Assembly (NCBI GenBank): GCA_036389295.1
Contig: DASVQB010000048.1
Location: forward strand, 1-64,000
Reading direction: 5' to 3'
Source of the DNA: AC-37 sp036389295
GTDB lineage: Bacteria > Actinomycetota > Thermoleophilia > Solirubrobacterales > Thermoleophilaceae
Length of the DNA: 64,000 bases
Under the pieces are notes generated by a model, which was not told where the DNA came from, made no database searches, and was given only the letters and a program-made list of their open reading frames with translations. Each line of letters begins with the position of its first letter. Within the stretch, counting starts at the first letter, position 1. Positions 1 to 9,774 of the stretch are shown piece after piece. The position numbers were made by a program, and so were the translations under genes.

Positions 1-584
<584 letters not shown>

Positions 585-668
585 GGCGCCCTCAACATAG
601 GAGGGGCGACGCGTCGGGCGGGCCGAACGGGCGCGCGCGTCCCGCCCTTGTCGTACCCTCAGGCGGGC

Positions 669-1826
669 ATGGCGCACGAGAGGTCGTCGTTCCAGGACGG
701 GCCCGCCGCGAACGGCCACGGCGGCCGGGGCGTCGACCTCGTCGACCGCCTCGGGGACATGATCTCGGCCCACTCCCCGGACGGGACCTACACGTACGTC
801 TCGGCCGCCGCCAAGGAGCTGCTCGGGTACGAGCCGGGCGAGCTGGTCGGGCTCTCCGCCTACGACCTGCTCCACCCGGACGACGCCGCCGCCGTCGGCC
901 TCGCCCATCGCAGCGCCCTCGAGGGCGCGCCGTTCACCCTGACCTACCGGCTGCGCCGCAGGAACGGCGACTACGCCTGGGTCGAGACGACCACCAGGAT
1001 CGTCCCCGCGGAGGAGGGCGGCGAGGTCCAGGAGATCCTCTGCTGCACCCGGCCCGTCGAGCAGCGCCTCACGAACGGGCAGATGACCGCGGAGGACCGC
1101 GAGCGCTGCCGCGAGCGGGTCAGCCGCGTCCTCACCGCGGAGTCGGTCAGGACCGTCTTCCAGCCGATCGTCGAGCTCGCGACCGGCAGGGTGATCGCCT
1201 ACGAGGCCCTGTCCCGCTTCCCCGGCGACCCGAGCCACGCCACCGAGCGCTGGTTCGCGGACGCCTGGGGCGTGGGCCTCGGCGTCCCGCTCGAGCTGCT
1301 GGCGGCGCGGCAGGCGGCCGAGGCGCTCGAGCACCTCCCGGAGGGCGTCGGCCTCAGCATCAACGCCTCGCCGCCGACCGTCGTCTCCGAGGGCTTCCTC
1401 CAGTCCCTGGGCGACGCCGCCGACCGCGTGACTGTCGAGATCACGGAGCACCTCGCGATCGAGGACTACGACGAGATCGTCATGAAGCTCGCGTCGCTCA
1501 GCACGACCGGCGGGCAGGTCGCGATCGACGACTTCGGCGCCGGCTACGCCAGCCTCAAGCACGTCCTGCGCGTGATCCCGGGCTGGATCAAGCTGGACCT
1601 CTCCCTCACGGAGCGGATCGGCGAGAGCCCGGTGGCCCACGCCCTCGCGGCCGCGCTGGTGACGTTCGCGGACGAGACCGGCGTCAAGGTCATCGCCGAG
1701 GGGATCGAGACCGCCGAGCAGGTGCGGACCCTGACCGAGATCGGGATCCGCTACGGCCAGGGCTTCCACTTCGGGCGGCCGGCGTCGCTCGAGGAGGTCC
1801 TGCGCACGGCTCTCGCCGAGGCTTGA
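669..1826 (+). CDS. PAS-EAL cyclic-di-GMP phosphodiesterase
   Basis: This 385-aa protein has a PAS domain (about residues 20-125, with the GYEPGEL and LHPDD motifs) followed by an EAL domain. Catalytic residues look intact: YEALSRF (EAL), LSINAS (Asn), VEITEH (Glu), AIDDFGAGYASL (DDFG), IKLD (Lys) and IAEGIE (Glu), so hydrolysis of c-di-GMP to pGpG is expected. No GGDEF domain and no membrane segment are present, so it is probably a soluble PDE tuned by a ligand or partner of the PAS domain. The frame is open further upstream, but ATG 669 is preferred: a TACCCT -10-like box ends about 9 nt before it, the spacing seen for leaderless transcripts in Actinobacteria, and the upstream residues look non-coding. 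Confidence 0.85.
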   Translation: MAHERSSFQDGPAANGHGGRGVDLVDRLGDMISAHSPDGTYTYVSAAAKELLGYEPGELVGLSAYDLLHPDDAAAVGLAHRSALEGAPFTLTYRLRRRNGDYAWVETTTRIVPAEEGGEVQEILCCTRPVEQRLTNGQMTAEDRERCRERVSRVLTAESVRTVFQPIVELATGRVIAYEALSRFPGDPSHATERWFADAWGVGLGVPLELLAARQAAEALEHLPEGVGLSINASPPTVVSEGFLQSLGDAADRVTVEITEHLAIEDYDEIVMKLASLSTTGGQVAIDDFGAGYASLKHVLRVIPGWIKLDLSLTERIGESPVAHALAAALVTFADETGVKVIAEGIETAEQVRTLTEIGIRYGQGFHFGRPASLEEVLRTALAEA

Positions 1827-1894
1827 CCGCCGACCCCCCGGCGTGAGAGAGTCGCCCGCGCGGCGGCGGGAGCCACCACGAGGGGAGCTTCCGG

Positions 1895-4800
1895 ATGCGC
1901 GAGTCGCGCGAGACGGCCCATCTGCACTTCGATCTCGCCCACCTCCCGGCGGACGGGCCGTACACGCTGAGCGCGGGCAGGCGCGAGTACCTCCTCGAGC
2001 GGCACACCCGCCGCTCGCGAGCCGAGGCCCGCCGCGCGAACCGCGCGCTGGCCGAGCTTCCCGACGACCGCCTCACCCACCACGCCGGCCCGGTCTCGCT
2101 GCCGGCGGACACGCCGATCCTCCTGACGGTCACCGGCCACCGCGAGGACCGGGCCGACGGCGGCCTCCCTCCGCTGCACATGACCGCCATCCACCTCCCC
2201 CGCACCGGCCGCGCGGCCGGCCTCGAGGCGCGCCTGCGCGGCGACTACCCGGACGCGCCGCGCCCGAGCGCCAAGCTCGCCGCCCTCGGCCTCGACGAGC
2301 CGGCGGACGGCGACGACGCGTGGGTCGTGGTCGACGTGCACGACCTGAAGACGGCGACCGACATGGCGGAGTCGCTCGTCTTCCACCACCCGGAGCTGGC
2401 GACCCAGCACGTCCCGTCGGCCGGGATCGTCATGGACGTGATCGACCATGCCCGCGGGATCAACTACCTCGCCGAGAGCATCCTCGAGCAGTCCCAGAAC
2501 TGGCAGGAGGACCCCGAGGACTACTCGAACTGGGTCGCGGTCGCCCCGCTCCTCGACTGCTTCAGCGGCGACCCCGTGCCGGGCAGGTCGATCTACACGT
2601 GGTCGGACACGACGCAGGAGTGGATGGCCCAGCCGCTCAAGGACGCGCTCCAGAAGACCAAGAACGTCGTGGCGCTCGAGGGTCGCTCGTGGACCGCGCA
2701 GAAGGGGGTGCCGTCGGTGACCGTCCCGCCGCAGCCGACCGCGCCCGAGGCCGCCTCCGCGCCCGGCGCCGCCGCCCCCGGGGCGGCCACCGCCCGCTGG
2801 GCGCTTCGCGAGCTGACCCCGCAGAGCGGCCTCGTGCACTCCGACTTCTCGTTCGACCCGTCGAGCGGCAAGGCGAGCATCAGCTACAAGAACTGGTTCC
2901 TCCGCTGGCTCGGCTGCGAGGTCGAGTTCTACGGCCCCGACGGCGAGAGGATCTCGACCACCGACCTCGGCTTCATCTCGGCTGTCAACACGATCCTGGC
3001 GATCCCCCTGCCGCCGACCTGGTCGGAGCTCGACTTCCAGTTCCCGGACGGGGCGAGCAGCGCGGTGATCTCGGCCGGCGGGCTCGGCCAGGTGCCGATC
3101 GACTGGGAGCACGACGGCATGGGGATCGTGCTCACCGCGATCTTCGACTACGCCCTGCCGATCAGCTGCCTGGTGCTCGGCGTGGCGGTGGACGACGCCC
3201 CGCTCAAGTCGATGGAGGAGGCGGTCGCGCCCGCCCTCCTCGCGTCGTTCGGGCCGATGGCGAGCAGCCCGCTCGGCGTGCTGATCGGCCGCTCGAGCCC
3301 GATCGAGTCGGTCATCTCGGCGCTCGGCTCGATCGCGGGCTCGCTGCTCCTCGCCGCCCTGGCCGCCAAGGGCGACGAGAAGCTCGCCGCGTGGTACACG
3401 GCGAAGCTCGGCGAGGATGCCGTCGACAAGACCTTCCCGTTCGCCGGCTGGATCGTGACCGCGGTCGGGATCGTCGCCGACCTCGCCGCCATCTGCGAGA
3501 CGAACGCGGAGGTGATCTCCTCGCCGGCCACGATGCAGGTCCGGGTCGAGCGCAGCATGGACGTCCAGGTCACGGTCCTGCCGGACGCCGACCACCAGGG
3601 CCAGTGGCCCGCCACCGCCACGCACTACACGGTCTCGCTGACCTACACGGACGGCACGAATCGCACGATCAAGGGCCAGATGTCGGCCACCACCCAGCAG
3701 GGCCCGATCTCGGAGACCTTCGCGAGCGTGCCCGCCGGCGGCCAGGTGACCGTCGAGGCGTTCGTCTACTCGGACACCGGCTGGCTCGCGGGGAAGGGCA
3801 AGGCCGGCCCGCTCGCCGCCGAGCCGACGCAGGACGCCACGCTGGTCGTCGACCCGTTCCACATCGTCGAGAACCTCGTCCCGCTCTCGGCGACCACGCA
3901 GTACGAGTACAAGCAGAAGCTCGGCTACCAGGACGACCAGCACGTCTGGCTCCCTAAGTCCTCGGCCGCGCAGCCGACCGCGACGGTCAGCTCGCTCGAC
4001 TCGGGGAACATCGGCCGCAACCTGTCCGCGCTCGTGGGACTGACGCTGAACCAGGAGTCGTCGAGGGTCGGGTACACGTGGCGCGCGTCGGGGCAGGGGC
4101 TGCCGCTCCAGGGCCACGGCTCGCAGCCGTTCACCGGCCAGGAGACGTCGTTCCAGACGATCTCGGACGGCGCGCTGCCGGAGGACGGCCTGAAGCTCTC
4201 GGCGGTCGGCTACTCGCAGGAGCCGTACCTCGTCTTCCAGGTCTCGGGCGGGGCGCTGCCGAGCGGCGTCGCCTACCTGCTCGAGCCCGACCTCGGCGGC
4301 CAGCACTGGCACCTGCGCGCGGCCTCGCTCGAGCACGGGGAGCCGCTGAACGTGACGCCCGCGCTGAGCTTCGGCCGCTTCTTCGGGCCGCAGGACTCGA
4401 TGGCGATCCACCCGGCCGGCTACGCGGTGGGCGTCACCACCGCCTGGTCGAAGCTCCAGGTCCTGAAGCTCGCGGCCGCCCCCGGCGCGGACGCGGACGC
4501 CCTCGACGCCACCGTGTACTCCGGCCTCGGCACGCGCCAGGGCCTGCTCCACGACCCGGTCGCGGTCACGTGTGCGGTCGACGGGACGGTGCTGGTGCTC
4601 CAGAACGCGGCCCCCGACGCCTCCGCGCCCGCGGGCGTCGCGGCCTTCGACGTCAAGGGCAACTACGTGAGCGCGTTCGCCGGCCAGAGCCCGTGGCAGT
4701 TCCCGCTCCGGACCGAGGCGCTCCCGGTCGTGGCGCTCGACGTGAGCGCCGAGTCGAAGGGCTACGTGTTCGTGCTCAAGTACCTCAGGGACCCGACCCG

Positions 4801-5005
4801 GTCGACGGTGCTCGCGAGCGACTACCGCCTCGACGTGTACGACCCGGACGGGACCTTCCTGACCCAGACCGCGGGGCTCGCCGCGGCGAAGGCCCAGGTC
4901 GACCTGTGGCGCAACCTCTACGCGCTCGACTACGAGGTCATCGCGGCGTCGCCGCGGACCGAGCCGTCGGTCAGCTTCTACGTGCCGTCGACGCCGGAGG
5001 AGTAG
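1895..5005 (+). CDS. Large protein of unknown function, beta-rich C-terminus
   Basis: The family of this 1036-aa protein was not recognised. The first 250 residues are mixed alpha/beta with many Arg and Glu; an Ala/Pro linker (about residues 280-300) follows. The central part contains a hydrophobic stretch around LGSIAGSLLLAALAAKG and another near FPFAGWIVTAVGIVADLAAI, which could be buried helices or membrane-inserting segments. The last 300 residues read like repeated beta strands, with phrases such as DPVAVTCAVDGTVLVLQN and YRLDVYDPDGTFLTQT that recall NHL/propeller blades. No signal peptide is evident. The stop is only 4 nt before the next gene, so the two are almost certainly one operon. 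Start ATG 1895 has GAGGGGAG upstream. A surface, toxin or particle-associated role is possible but unproven. Confidence 0.6.
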   Translation: MRESRETAHLHFDLAHLPADGPYTLSAGRREYLLERHTRRSRAEARRANRALAELPDDRLTHHAGPVSLPADTPILLTVTGHREDRADGGLPPLHMTAIHLPRTGRAAGLEARLRGDYPDAPRPSAKLAALGLDEPADGDDAWVVVDVHDLKTATDMAESLVFHHPELATQHVPSAGIVMDVIDHARGINYLAESILEQSQNWQEDPEDYSNWVAVAPLLDCFSGDPVPGRSIYTWSDTTQEWMAQPLKDALQKTKNVVALEGRSWTAQKGVPSVTVPPQPTAPEAASAPGAAAPGAATARWALRELTPQSGLVHSDFSFDPSSGKASISYKNWFLRWLGCEVEFYGPDGERISTTDLGFISAVNTILAIPLPPTWSELDFQFPDGASSAVISAGGLGQVPIDWEHDGMGIVLTAIFDYALPISCLVLGVAVDDAPLKSMEEAVAPALLASFGPMASSPLGVLIGRSSPIESVISALGSIAGSLLLAALAAKGDEKLAAWYTAKLGEDAVDKTFPFAGWIVTAVGIVADLAAICETNAEVISSPATMQVRVERSMDVQVTVLPDADHQGQWPATATHYTVSLTYTDGTNRTIKGQMSATTQQGPISETFASVPAGGQVTVEAFVYSDTGWLAGKGKAGPLAAEPTQDATLVVDPFHIVENLVPLSATTQYEYKQKLGYQDDQHVWLPKSSAAQPTATVSSLDSGNIGRNLSALVGLTLNQESSRVGYTWRASGQGLPLQGHGSQPFTGQETSFQTISDGALPEDGLKLSAVGYSQEPYLVFQVSGGALPSGVAYLLEPDLGGQHWHLRAASLEHGEPLNVTPALSFGRFFGPQDSMAIHPAGYAVGVTTAWSKLQVLKLAAAPGADADALDATVYSGLGTRQGLLHDPVAVTCAVDGTVLVLQNAAPDASAPAGVAAFDVKGNYVSAFAGQSPWQFPLRTEALPVVALDVSAESKGYVFVLKYLRDPTRSTVLASDYRLDVYDPDGTFLTQTAGLAAAKAQVDLWRNLYALDYEVIAASPRTEPSVSFYVPSTPEE

Positions 5006-5009
5006 GAGA

Positions 5010-7298
5010 GTGGCCTCGCAGATCGGGCAGTGGCAGCTCCAGGTGGTGACGCCGCAGGGCCTGACGCGCTGCGTCGAGCCGGCCTGGGAGCAGGACTACA
5101 CGGCGCTCGTGATCGACACCTCCGACGGCTACGACCCGACGCGGCCGCGCCTGAACTGGACGATCTGGGACCTCGGCAACGGCCAGGTGGCGCTCCAGTC
5201 GGACCAGGGCCCGTACGCCTCGGCCCGCTACGACTGGTTCGGCAAGCTCCAGTGCCAGGCTCCGGGCGGCGACTGGATCGACGGGGTCGGCAGCGACGAG
5301 ACCTACAACCTGACCTCGGCCGGCTACGGACAGGTCGTGCTCGAGTCGGCGAACGGCGGCTACGTGGCGGTCCAGTACGACACGCCCGACCGGCGGACCA
5401 ACTGCAACGGCGCGTCGGTGATGGTCTGCTCGGGCAGCGAGCTGTTCACGACGATCGGCACGCCGATCCCCAGCTCCGGCGCCACTGCGTTCCAGGCCGT
5501 CGGCGTGAACCGCAACGCGTGCCTCGACGTCCTGCGGCTGACCGGCAACGCGAAGGGGTGCGACCTCAGCGGCGGCGACCTGGCCGGGTTCGACCTCGCG
5601 AACGCGGTCCTGTCGTACGCGAACCTCGACGGGTGCGACTTCACCACGGTGAGCGCGATCGCGGGCTGCGACCTGGCCGGCGCGTCGCTCGCGGGCTGCG
5701 ACCTCGCCGGCATGAAGCTCGACGGCGTGACGATCTACGGCGTCGGCCTCGCGAACGCGAACCTGACCGGAGCCGACCTGTCCGCGGTCGTGGGGCAGAC
5801 CCAGGACGCCGACTGGTCGGGCGCGAACCTGACCGGCGCGAACCTGACCGGCCTGAACATGACCACCTGCAACCTGAGCCGTGCGGTGTTCACCGGCGCG
5901 ACGCTCGCCGGGACCGACCTGGGCTTCGCGAACCTCGAGAGCGCGGAGATGGCCGGGCTCGACATGTCCGGCACGACGATGGCGTACGCCGACCTGACGG
6001 CGGCGAACCTGGGTGGCTCGACGCTCGGCCCCTTCTCCCTGGCCGGCGCCACCCTGGTCGGCACCGCGCTCGACGACATCGACCTGACGGAGGTCGCGTT
6101 CGAGCAGCCGGTCAAGTTCTCGACCGACCCGAGCAACCCCACGAGCCTCGCCAACTCGAAGATCCTGCTCGAGGTGCTCGGGACGACGAGCTGGACGTGC
6201 CTCGACCTCACCGGCACGACGATCGTCGGCCTCGACCAGACGGTCTCGCTGGCCAACCTGAACGCGAGCTACGCGAACCTGTCCGGCCGCTCGTTCGCCG
6301 GCTACGACCTCGCCGGCGCGAACCTGACGAGCGCGAACCTGACGGGCGCCGACCTGAGCGGGGCGAACCTCCGCGGGGCGAACCTGACGGGGGCGAACCT
6401 GACGGGCGCGAACGTGACCGGCGCGTTCCTCACGAACGCGTGCCTCGACGGCGCGGTCGCGCCCGACGCCATCTTCGACTCCTCGAAGCTGATGAACGCG
6501 ACCTTCGACCCCGACGGCCAGGGCAACGCGGCCTCGCTCGCGGGCGCGACGTTCGACTACGTCGACCTCACGGGGGCGAAGATGAGGGCGGCGAACCTGA
6601 CCCGCACGCGCTTCACGGGGGCGCGCCTCGCGCAGACCGACTTCACCGGGGCCCTGTTCGGCGGCGAGCAGGAGGCCGAGGCGGCCGACCTCTCCTACGC
6701 CTACCTCGCGAACGCGAACCTGTCGGGGACCAACCTCTACGGGGTCAGCTTCGCCGGCGCCTCGCTGATCGGCGACGTCTCGTTCGCGAACGCCGTGACG
6801 ATGGAGCAGTGCAGCTTCGTGAACGCGTACCTGCCGGACGTCGACCTCACCGGCGCGCCGCTGAAGGGAGCGAAGCTCGACGGCGCCTGCCTGGTCGCCG
6901 TGACGCTCTCGAACGCCGACCTCTCCCCCGCCCGCGACGGCGGGATCCCGAGCTCGCTGACGGACGCCTGCCTCCAGGGTGCGGCGCTCGACGGCGTGAA
7001 CCTGTCGGGGGCGGACATGGCGAACGCCGCGCTCACCGAGGACGAGGGCTCGATGCAGGTCGCCTACTGCGACGGGGGCGGCAACCTGACGCCGCCGGAC
7101 AGCCTGCCGTGGTCGGCCTCGCCCTACCCGGACCCGAGCGCCATGGGCTCCGAGACCACGTGCCCGAACGGCTTCACGTACGCCGCCAACGTGGCGGCCG
7201 GCCGCAGCTTCGAGGAGATGATGACCTCGTCCGGCGCGCCCACGTCGTGGACGGCGGGGAGCTGCCGCCCGGGCGTGGACGACCTCGCCGACGAGTAG
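5010..7298 (+). CDS. Beta-trefoil-like plus pentapeptide-repeat protein
   Basis: The 762-aa product starts at GTG 5010 with GGAGGAGTAGGAGAG just upstream. The N-terminal ~165 residues resemble a fascin/lectin-like beta-trefoil (phrases VALQSDQGPYASARYDWFG and VVLESANGGYVAVQYD). From about residue 180 to 680 it is made of pentapeptide repeats of the A(N/D)Lxx type (ANLTGANLTG, ADLSGANLRG), which fold into a right-handed quadrilateral beta helix. The Cys-containing tail (residues 690-762) is not assigned. Pentapeptide proteins include DNA mimics such as MfpA/Qnr and structural scaffolds; at three times the length of MfpA this one looks structural. Its partner 4 nt upstream is unknown. It lies outside, and opposite in strand to, the injection-system operon, so any link to that particle is speculative. 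Confidence 0.8.
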   Translation: MASQIGQWQLQVVTPQGLTRCVEPAWEQDYTALVIDTSDGYDPTRPRLNWTIWDLGNGQVALQSDQGPYASARYDWFGKLQCQAPGGDWIDGVGSDETYNLTSAGYGQVVLESANGGYVAVQYDTPDRRTNCNGASVMVCSGSELFTTIGTPIPSSGATAFQAVGVNRNACLDVLRLTGNAKGCDLSGGDLAGFDLANAVLSYANLDGCDFTTVSAIAGCDLAGASLAGCDLAGMKLDGVTIYGVGLANANLTGADLSAVVGQTQDADWSGANLTGANLTGLNMTTCNLSRAVFTGATLAGTDLGFANLESAEMAGLDMSGTTMAYADLTAANLGGSTLGPFSLAGATLVGTALDDIDLTEVAFEQPVKFSTDPSNPTSLANSKILLEVLGTTSWTCLDLTGTTIVGLDQTVSLANLNASYANLSGRSFAGYDLAGANLTSANLTGADLSGANLRGANLTGANLTGANVTGAFLTNACLDGAVAPDAIFDSSKLMNATFDPDGQGNAASLAGATFDYVDLTGAKMRAANLTRTRFTGARLAQTDFTGALFGGEQEAEAADLSYAYLANANLSGTNLYGVSFAGASLIGDVSFANAVTMEQCSFVNAYLPDVDLTGAPLKGAKLDGACLVAVTLSNADLSPARDGGIPSSLTDACLQGAALDGVNLSGADMANAALTEDEGSMQVAYCDGGGNLTPPDSLPWSASPYPDPSAMGSETTCPNGFTYAANVAAGRSFEEMMTSSGAPTSWTAGSCRPGVDDLADE

Positions 7299-7304
7299 CC
7301 CGCG

Positions 7305-8261
7305 CTACTCGGGCGCCAGCCAGCGCTTCGGGTTCTGCACCATCATCCGGTCGAGCTGGTCGTCGGTCATGCCGCCGTCGCGCAGCGTCGGGATGACCTT
7401 CTCGAACAGGAAGGTCATGCTCCAGTCCGGGACCATCGTCTGCGCGAGCTGCTCCTCGACCTCGGGCGGGAACCAGTCGATCGTCGAGCAGTAGTCCTGC
7501 GACAGGAACATGCGGTCGGCGTAGCCGCGCTCGAGCAGCGCGAGGACGGTCGCGTTGCGGCGGTCGGTGGGCAGGAACAGGTCGAGGCCGTAGCGGTCCA
7601 TCCCGATCCAGCAGCCGCGCTCGAGCAGGCGCTCTATGTAGTCGAGGTCGTCGGTGTCGCCGGTGTGCGCGATCTGGACCGTCGCTGGGTCGACGCCCTC
7701 CTCCTCGAAGATGCGCATCTGCTCGAGCCCGGTCCCGCTCGCGGGTCGCGAGTGGGCCATGATCGGCCTGCCGGTGCGGAGGCTCGCTCGGGCCACGGCG
7801 CGGTGCACCTTCTCGATGTTCGGCGTGACGCCCGGCTCGTCGGCCGCGCACTTCAGGAACGCCGCCTTGACCTCCGTGCCCTGGATCCCGACCTCCACGT
7901 CGTGGACGAAGATCTCCGCGATCGCGTCCTCGTCGCGGTTGAGGAACGGCTGGCCGAGGTGCTCGTACGTGTAGATCCCGGTGGCGAGGACGATCTGCAG
8001 GCCGGTCTCGTCGGCGACCCGCTTCGAGAACCGCGCGTCGCGCGTGAGGCCCAGCGCGCTCGGCTCGACCACGGTCCGGATGCCGTGCGACATCACCCCG
8101 CGCGCGTCGGCGAGCGCCGCCTCCCACTCGGCGTCCTCGTCGTAGAGGTGCGGGAACTGGAAGCGCACGGCCTCGTCGGTCGTCCGGAAGTGCTCGTGGA
8201 TGAGCGTCGTGCCGAGCTGCTCGACCTCGATCGGCCCGTTGACGGTCTCGACGGTGGGCAT
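7305..8261 (-). CDS. Phosphotriesterase-family metal-dependent hydrolase
   Basis: This 318-aa protein belongs to the amidohydrolase-fold phosphotriesterase (PTE/php) family. Expected metal ligands are visible: HEHF near residue 22 (HxH), the bridging Lys in GTEVKAAFLKCA, His in IMAHSRP, His in QIAHTGDTD, and the final Asp in MFLSQDYCS. Length matches the family. Such enzymes hydrolyse lactones or phosphotriesters; the natural substrate cannot be read from sequence, and lactonase-like activity is the commonest for actinobacterial members. It is convergent with the pentapeptide-repeat gene (6-nt gap) and divergent from the 457-aa gene at 8401, so it probably has its own promoter in 8262-8400. 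Confidence 0.85.
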   Translation of the reverse strand: MPTVETVNGPIEVEQLGTTLIHEHFRTTDEAVRFQFPHLYDEDAEWEAALADARGVMSHGIRTVVEPSALGLTRDARFSKRVADETGLQIVLATGIYTYEHLGQPFLNRDEDAIAEIFVHDVEVGIQGTEVKAAFLKCAADEPGVTPNIEKVHRAVARASLRTGRPIMAHSRPASGTGLEQMRIFEEEGVDPATVQIAHTGDTDDLDYIERLLERGCWIGMDRYGLDLFLPTDRRNATVLALLERGYADRMFLSQDYCSTIDWFPPEVEEQLAQTMVPDWSMTFLFEKVIPTLRDGGMTDDQLDRMMVQNPKRWLAPE

Positions 8262-8340
8262 TGCGTCTCCTCCCGCTCGCGTGCGGGCGGGAAGCTACTG
8301 GGTGGGCCGCCGGACCGTCACGAGCGGCCGTCGCGCCGCC

Positions 8341-8360
8341 AACCCCCCGAAACGGGGGTT
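8341..8360. other. Short perfect hairpin in the divergent intergenic region
   Basis: AACCCCC (8341-8347) pairs with GGGGGTT (8354-8360) around a 6-nt loop. It sits in the 139-nt gap between two divergent genes, about 40 nt before the ATG at 8401. No U-tract follows on either strand, so it is not a classical terminator. It may be an operator or a structured leader element. Confidence 0.4.
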
Positions 8361-8400
8361 GACCGCGCTCCTCCCCCTCGCGGAGACTCCGCCCCACCCC

Positions 8401-9774
8401 ATGCAGGCCGCCATCGCCGCATACGACCCACCCGGCTTCATGCCCGACTTCGAGGGGATCCCCGGGCAGCTCGAGCAATGGAGCACAGCCGTGTCTGGCT
8501 GGTTCGACGGCGTCATCGCCAGCGAGGCCGGCCAGCTCGGCGGCCAGCCGTGCCAGTACTACAACCAGCTCGAGGACCCGCCCGCGGGCCTCACCCTCGA
8601 GCAGGAGATCGTCTGGAACGGGTTCCCCGGCACGCTCCGCAACCGCTGGGGCCGTGCGCAGGCGCTCGAGCTCGCCGACACGATGATCCCGCTCACGCAG
8701 CGGATCGACGGCCCCGGCTCCTACAACGTCGGGCCGCAGTGGGAGCACCTCTACTACCGGCCGCAGGACGAGTACTGCGAGTGGCACGTGACGCGCGACG
8801 CCGAGGGGAGGATCCAACGGGTCACGTTCGTCTCCGAGCCGCCTGAGTACTGGCAGGCCATGCACGGCGACACGCTGCCGGACGGGAGCGGACAGCCGAC
8901 GTTCGAGTTCAAGGGCGACCCGGACCTGCTGCTCTCGCTCTACCGGGAGCTGGTCAGCGAGGACGTGCAGCTCGACGACCTCGTCTGCGCCGAGGACCTG
9001 GTCGACCACCGCGACCCGAGCAACCCGCAGGTCGTCTACCCGAAGGGGTCCTACAACCCCTACAACCACTGGAACACGACCGACGGGATCGTCCACCTGA
9101 CCCAGCCGGCCAACTCGCTCCAGGCCGAGATCCAGCTCGGCGGCGACGCCACGATCCTGTACCAGCGCGGCGGGCGGCGGATAGCCGACCCGGACGCGCT
9201 GATCTGCTGCGCCGCCTACGGCGGGCCGAACCGCTGCAGCGACCCGACGATCGGCGCGAGCGTGAACGAGCTGGCGGCGCTCGGCTGCGCGATCACGCTG
9301 CGCAACCCCGTCGGCCTCTACATGGACCGCCTCGACATGACCGGCTGGACGAAGCCCGACGGCTCGCCGGTCGAGCAGGAGTACTTCCAGGTCGTCCGCG
9401 GCCGCCCCGGGCTGATCGAGCGAGCGGTGTTCGAGGTGCCGGCCGAGGAGGGGTTCGCCGTGAGCGACGTGCGGATCGGCGGCGTCCCGATCGTCCACGG
9501 CGGCCAGCTCGCCGAGCACATGACGGTCAAGCTGGTGGGGCTCGCCTCCGACATCGGCAAGTTCTCGAACAGCCCCGCCGCCTGCCGCGGCTCGTGCTGC
9601 GTCGACGACGCGAACCCGGACTTCCTCCGCTACGCGGGCGGGGGCGGCTGCCCCACCGGCTACACCCCGGCGTTCGCCTACCCGGAGCCGATCACGCCCG
9701 GGCTCGCCGCGGCCGCGCCGCCGCCGGCCGCCGCCACGCAGCCGATCGCCAAGCACAGGACGAGGACCGCCTGA
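8401..9774 (+). CDS. Unrecognised 457-aa protein coupled to a DyP peroxidase
   Basis: The family was not recognised. The protein has no clear signal peptide or membrane segment. It is rich in Trp, Tyr and Cys, with GFPGTLRNRWGRAQAL near residue 75, EDLVDHRDPSNPQVVYPKG near residue 200, LICCAAYGG near residue 270 and a C-terminal Cys cluster (CRGSCCVDD) before an Ala/Pro tail. Its TGA overlaps the ATG of the peroxidase gene by one base (TGATG), a strong sign of translational coupling and joint function. A role as substrate-acting partner, redox partner or shared cargo of the peroxidase can be proposed but not shown. ATG 8401 was chosen because the conserved-looking sequence begins there and the open frame upstream overlaps the divergent gene. 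Confidence 0.7.
   Translation: MQAAIAAYDPPGFMPDFEGIPGQLEQWSTAVSGWFDGVIASEAGQLGGQPCQYYNQLEDPPAGLTLEQEIVWNGFPGTLRNRWGRAQALELADTMIPLTQRIDGPGSYNVGPQWEHLYYRPQDEYCEWHVTRDAEGRIQRVTFVSEPPEYWQAMHGDTLPDGSGQPTFEFKGDPDLLLSLYRELVSEDVQLDDLVCAEDLVDHRDPSNPQVVYPKGSYNPYNHWNTTDGIVHLTQPANSLQAEIQLGGDATILYQRGGRRIADPDALICCAAYGGPNRCSDPTIGASVNELAALGCAITLRNPVGLYMDRLDMTGWTKPDGSPVEQEYFQVVRGRPGLIERAVFEVPAEEGFAVSDVRIGGVPIVHGGQLAEHMTVKLVGLASDIGKFSNSPAACRGSCCVDDANPDFLRYAGGGGCPTGYTPAFAYPEPITPGLAAAAPPPAAATQPIAKHRTRTA

Noticed and set aside
1751..4552. Long leftward open frame of over 900 codons opposite the 1036-aa gene
   Set aside because: It is Arg/Gly/Ala/Asp-rich with no domain, and is an antisense shadow of a GC-rich gene. 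Many similar frames (for example 5030-7396, 24760-27558, 35158-39528, 50378-54892) were left out for the same reason.
5548..7030. Repeated GCGAACCTGACCGG-like DNA units as a CRISPR or mobile repeat
   Set aside because: They are the codons of pentapeptide repeats inside an open reading frame, with irregular spacing and no spacers.
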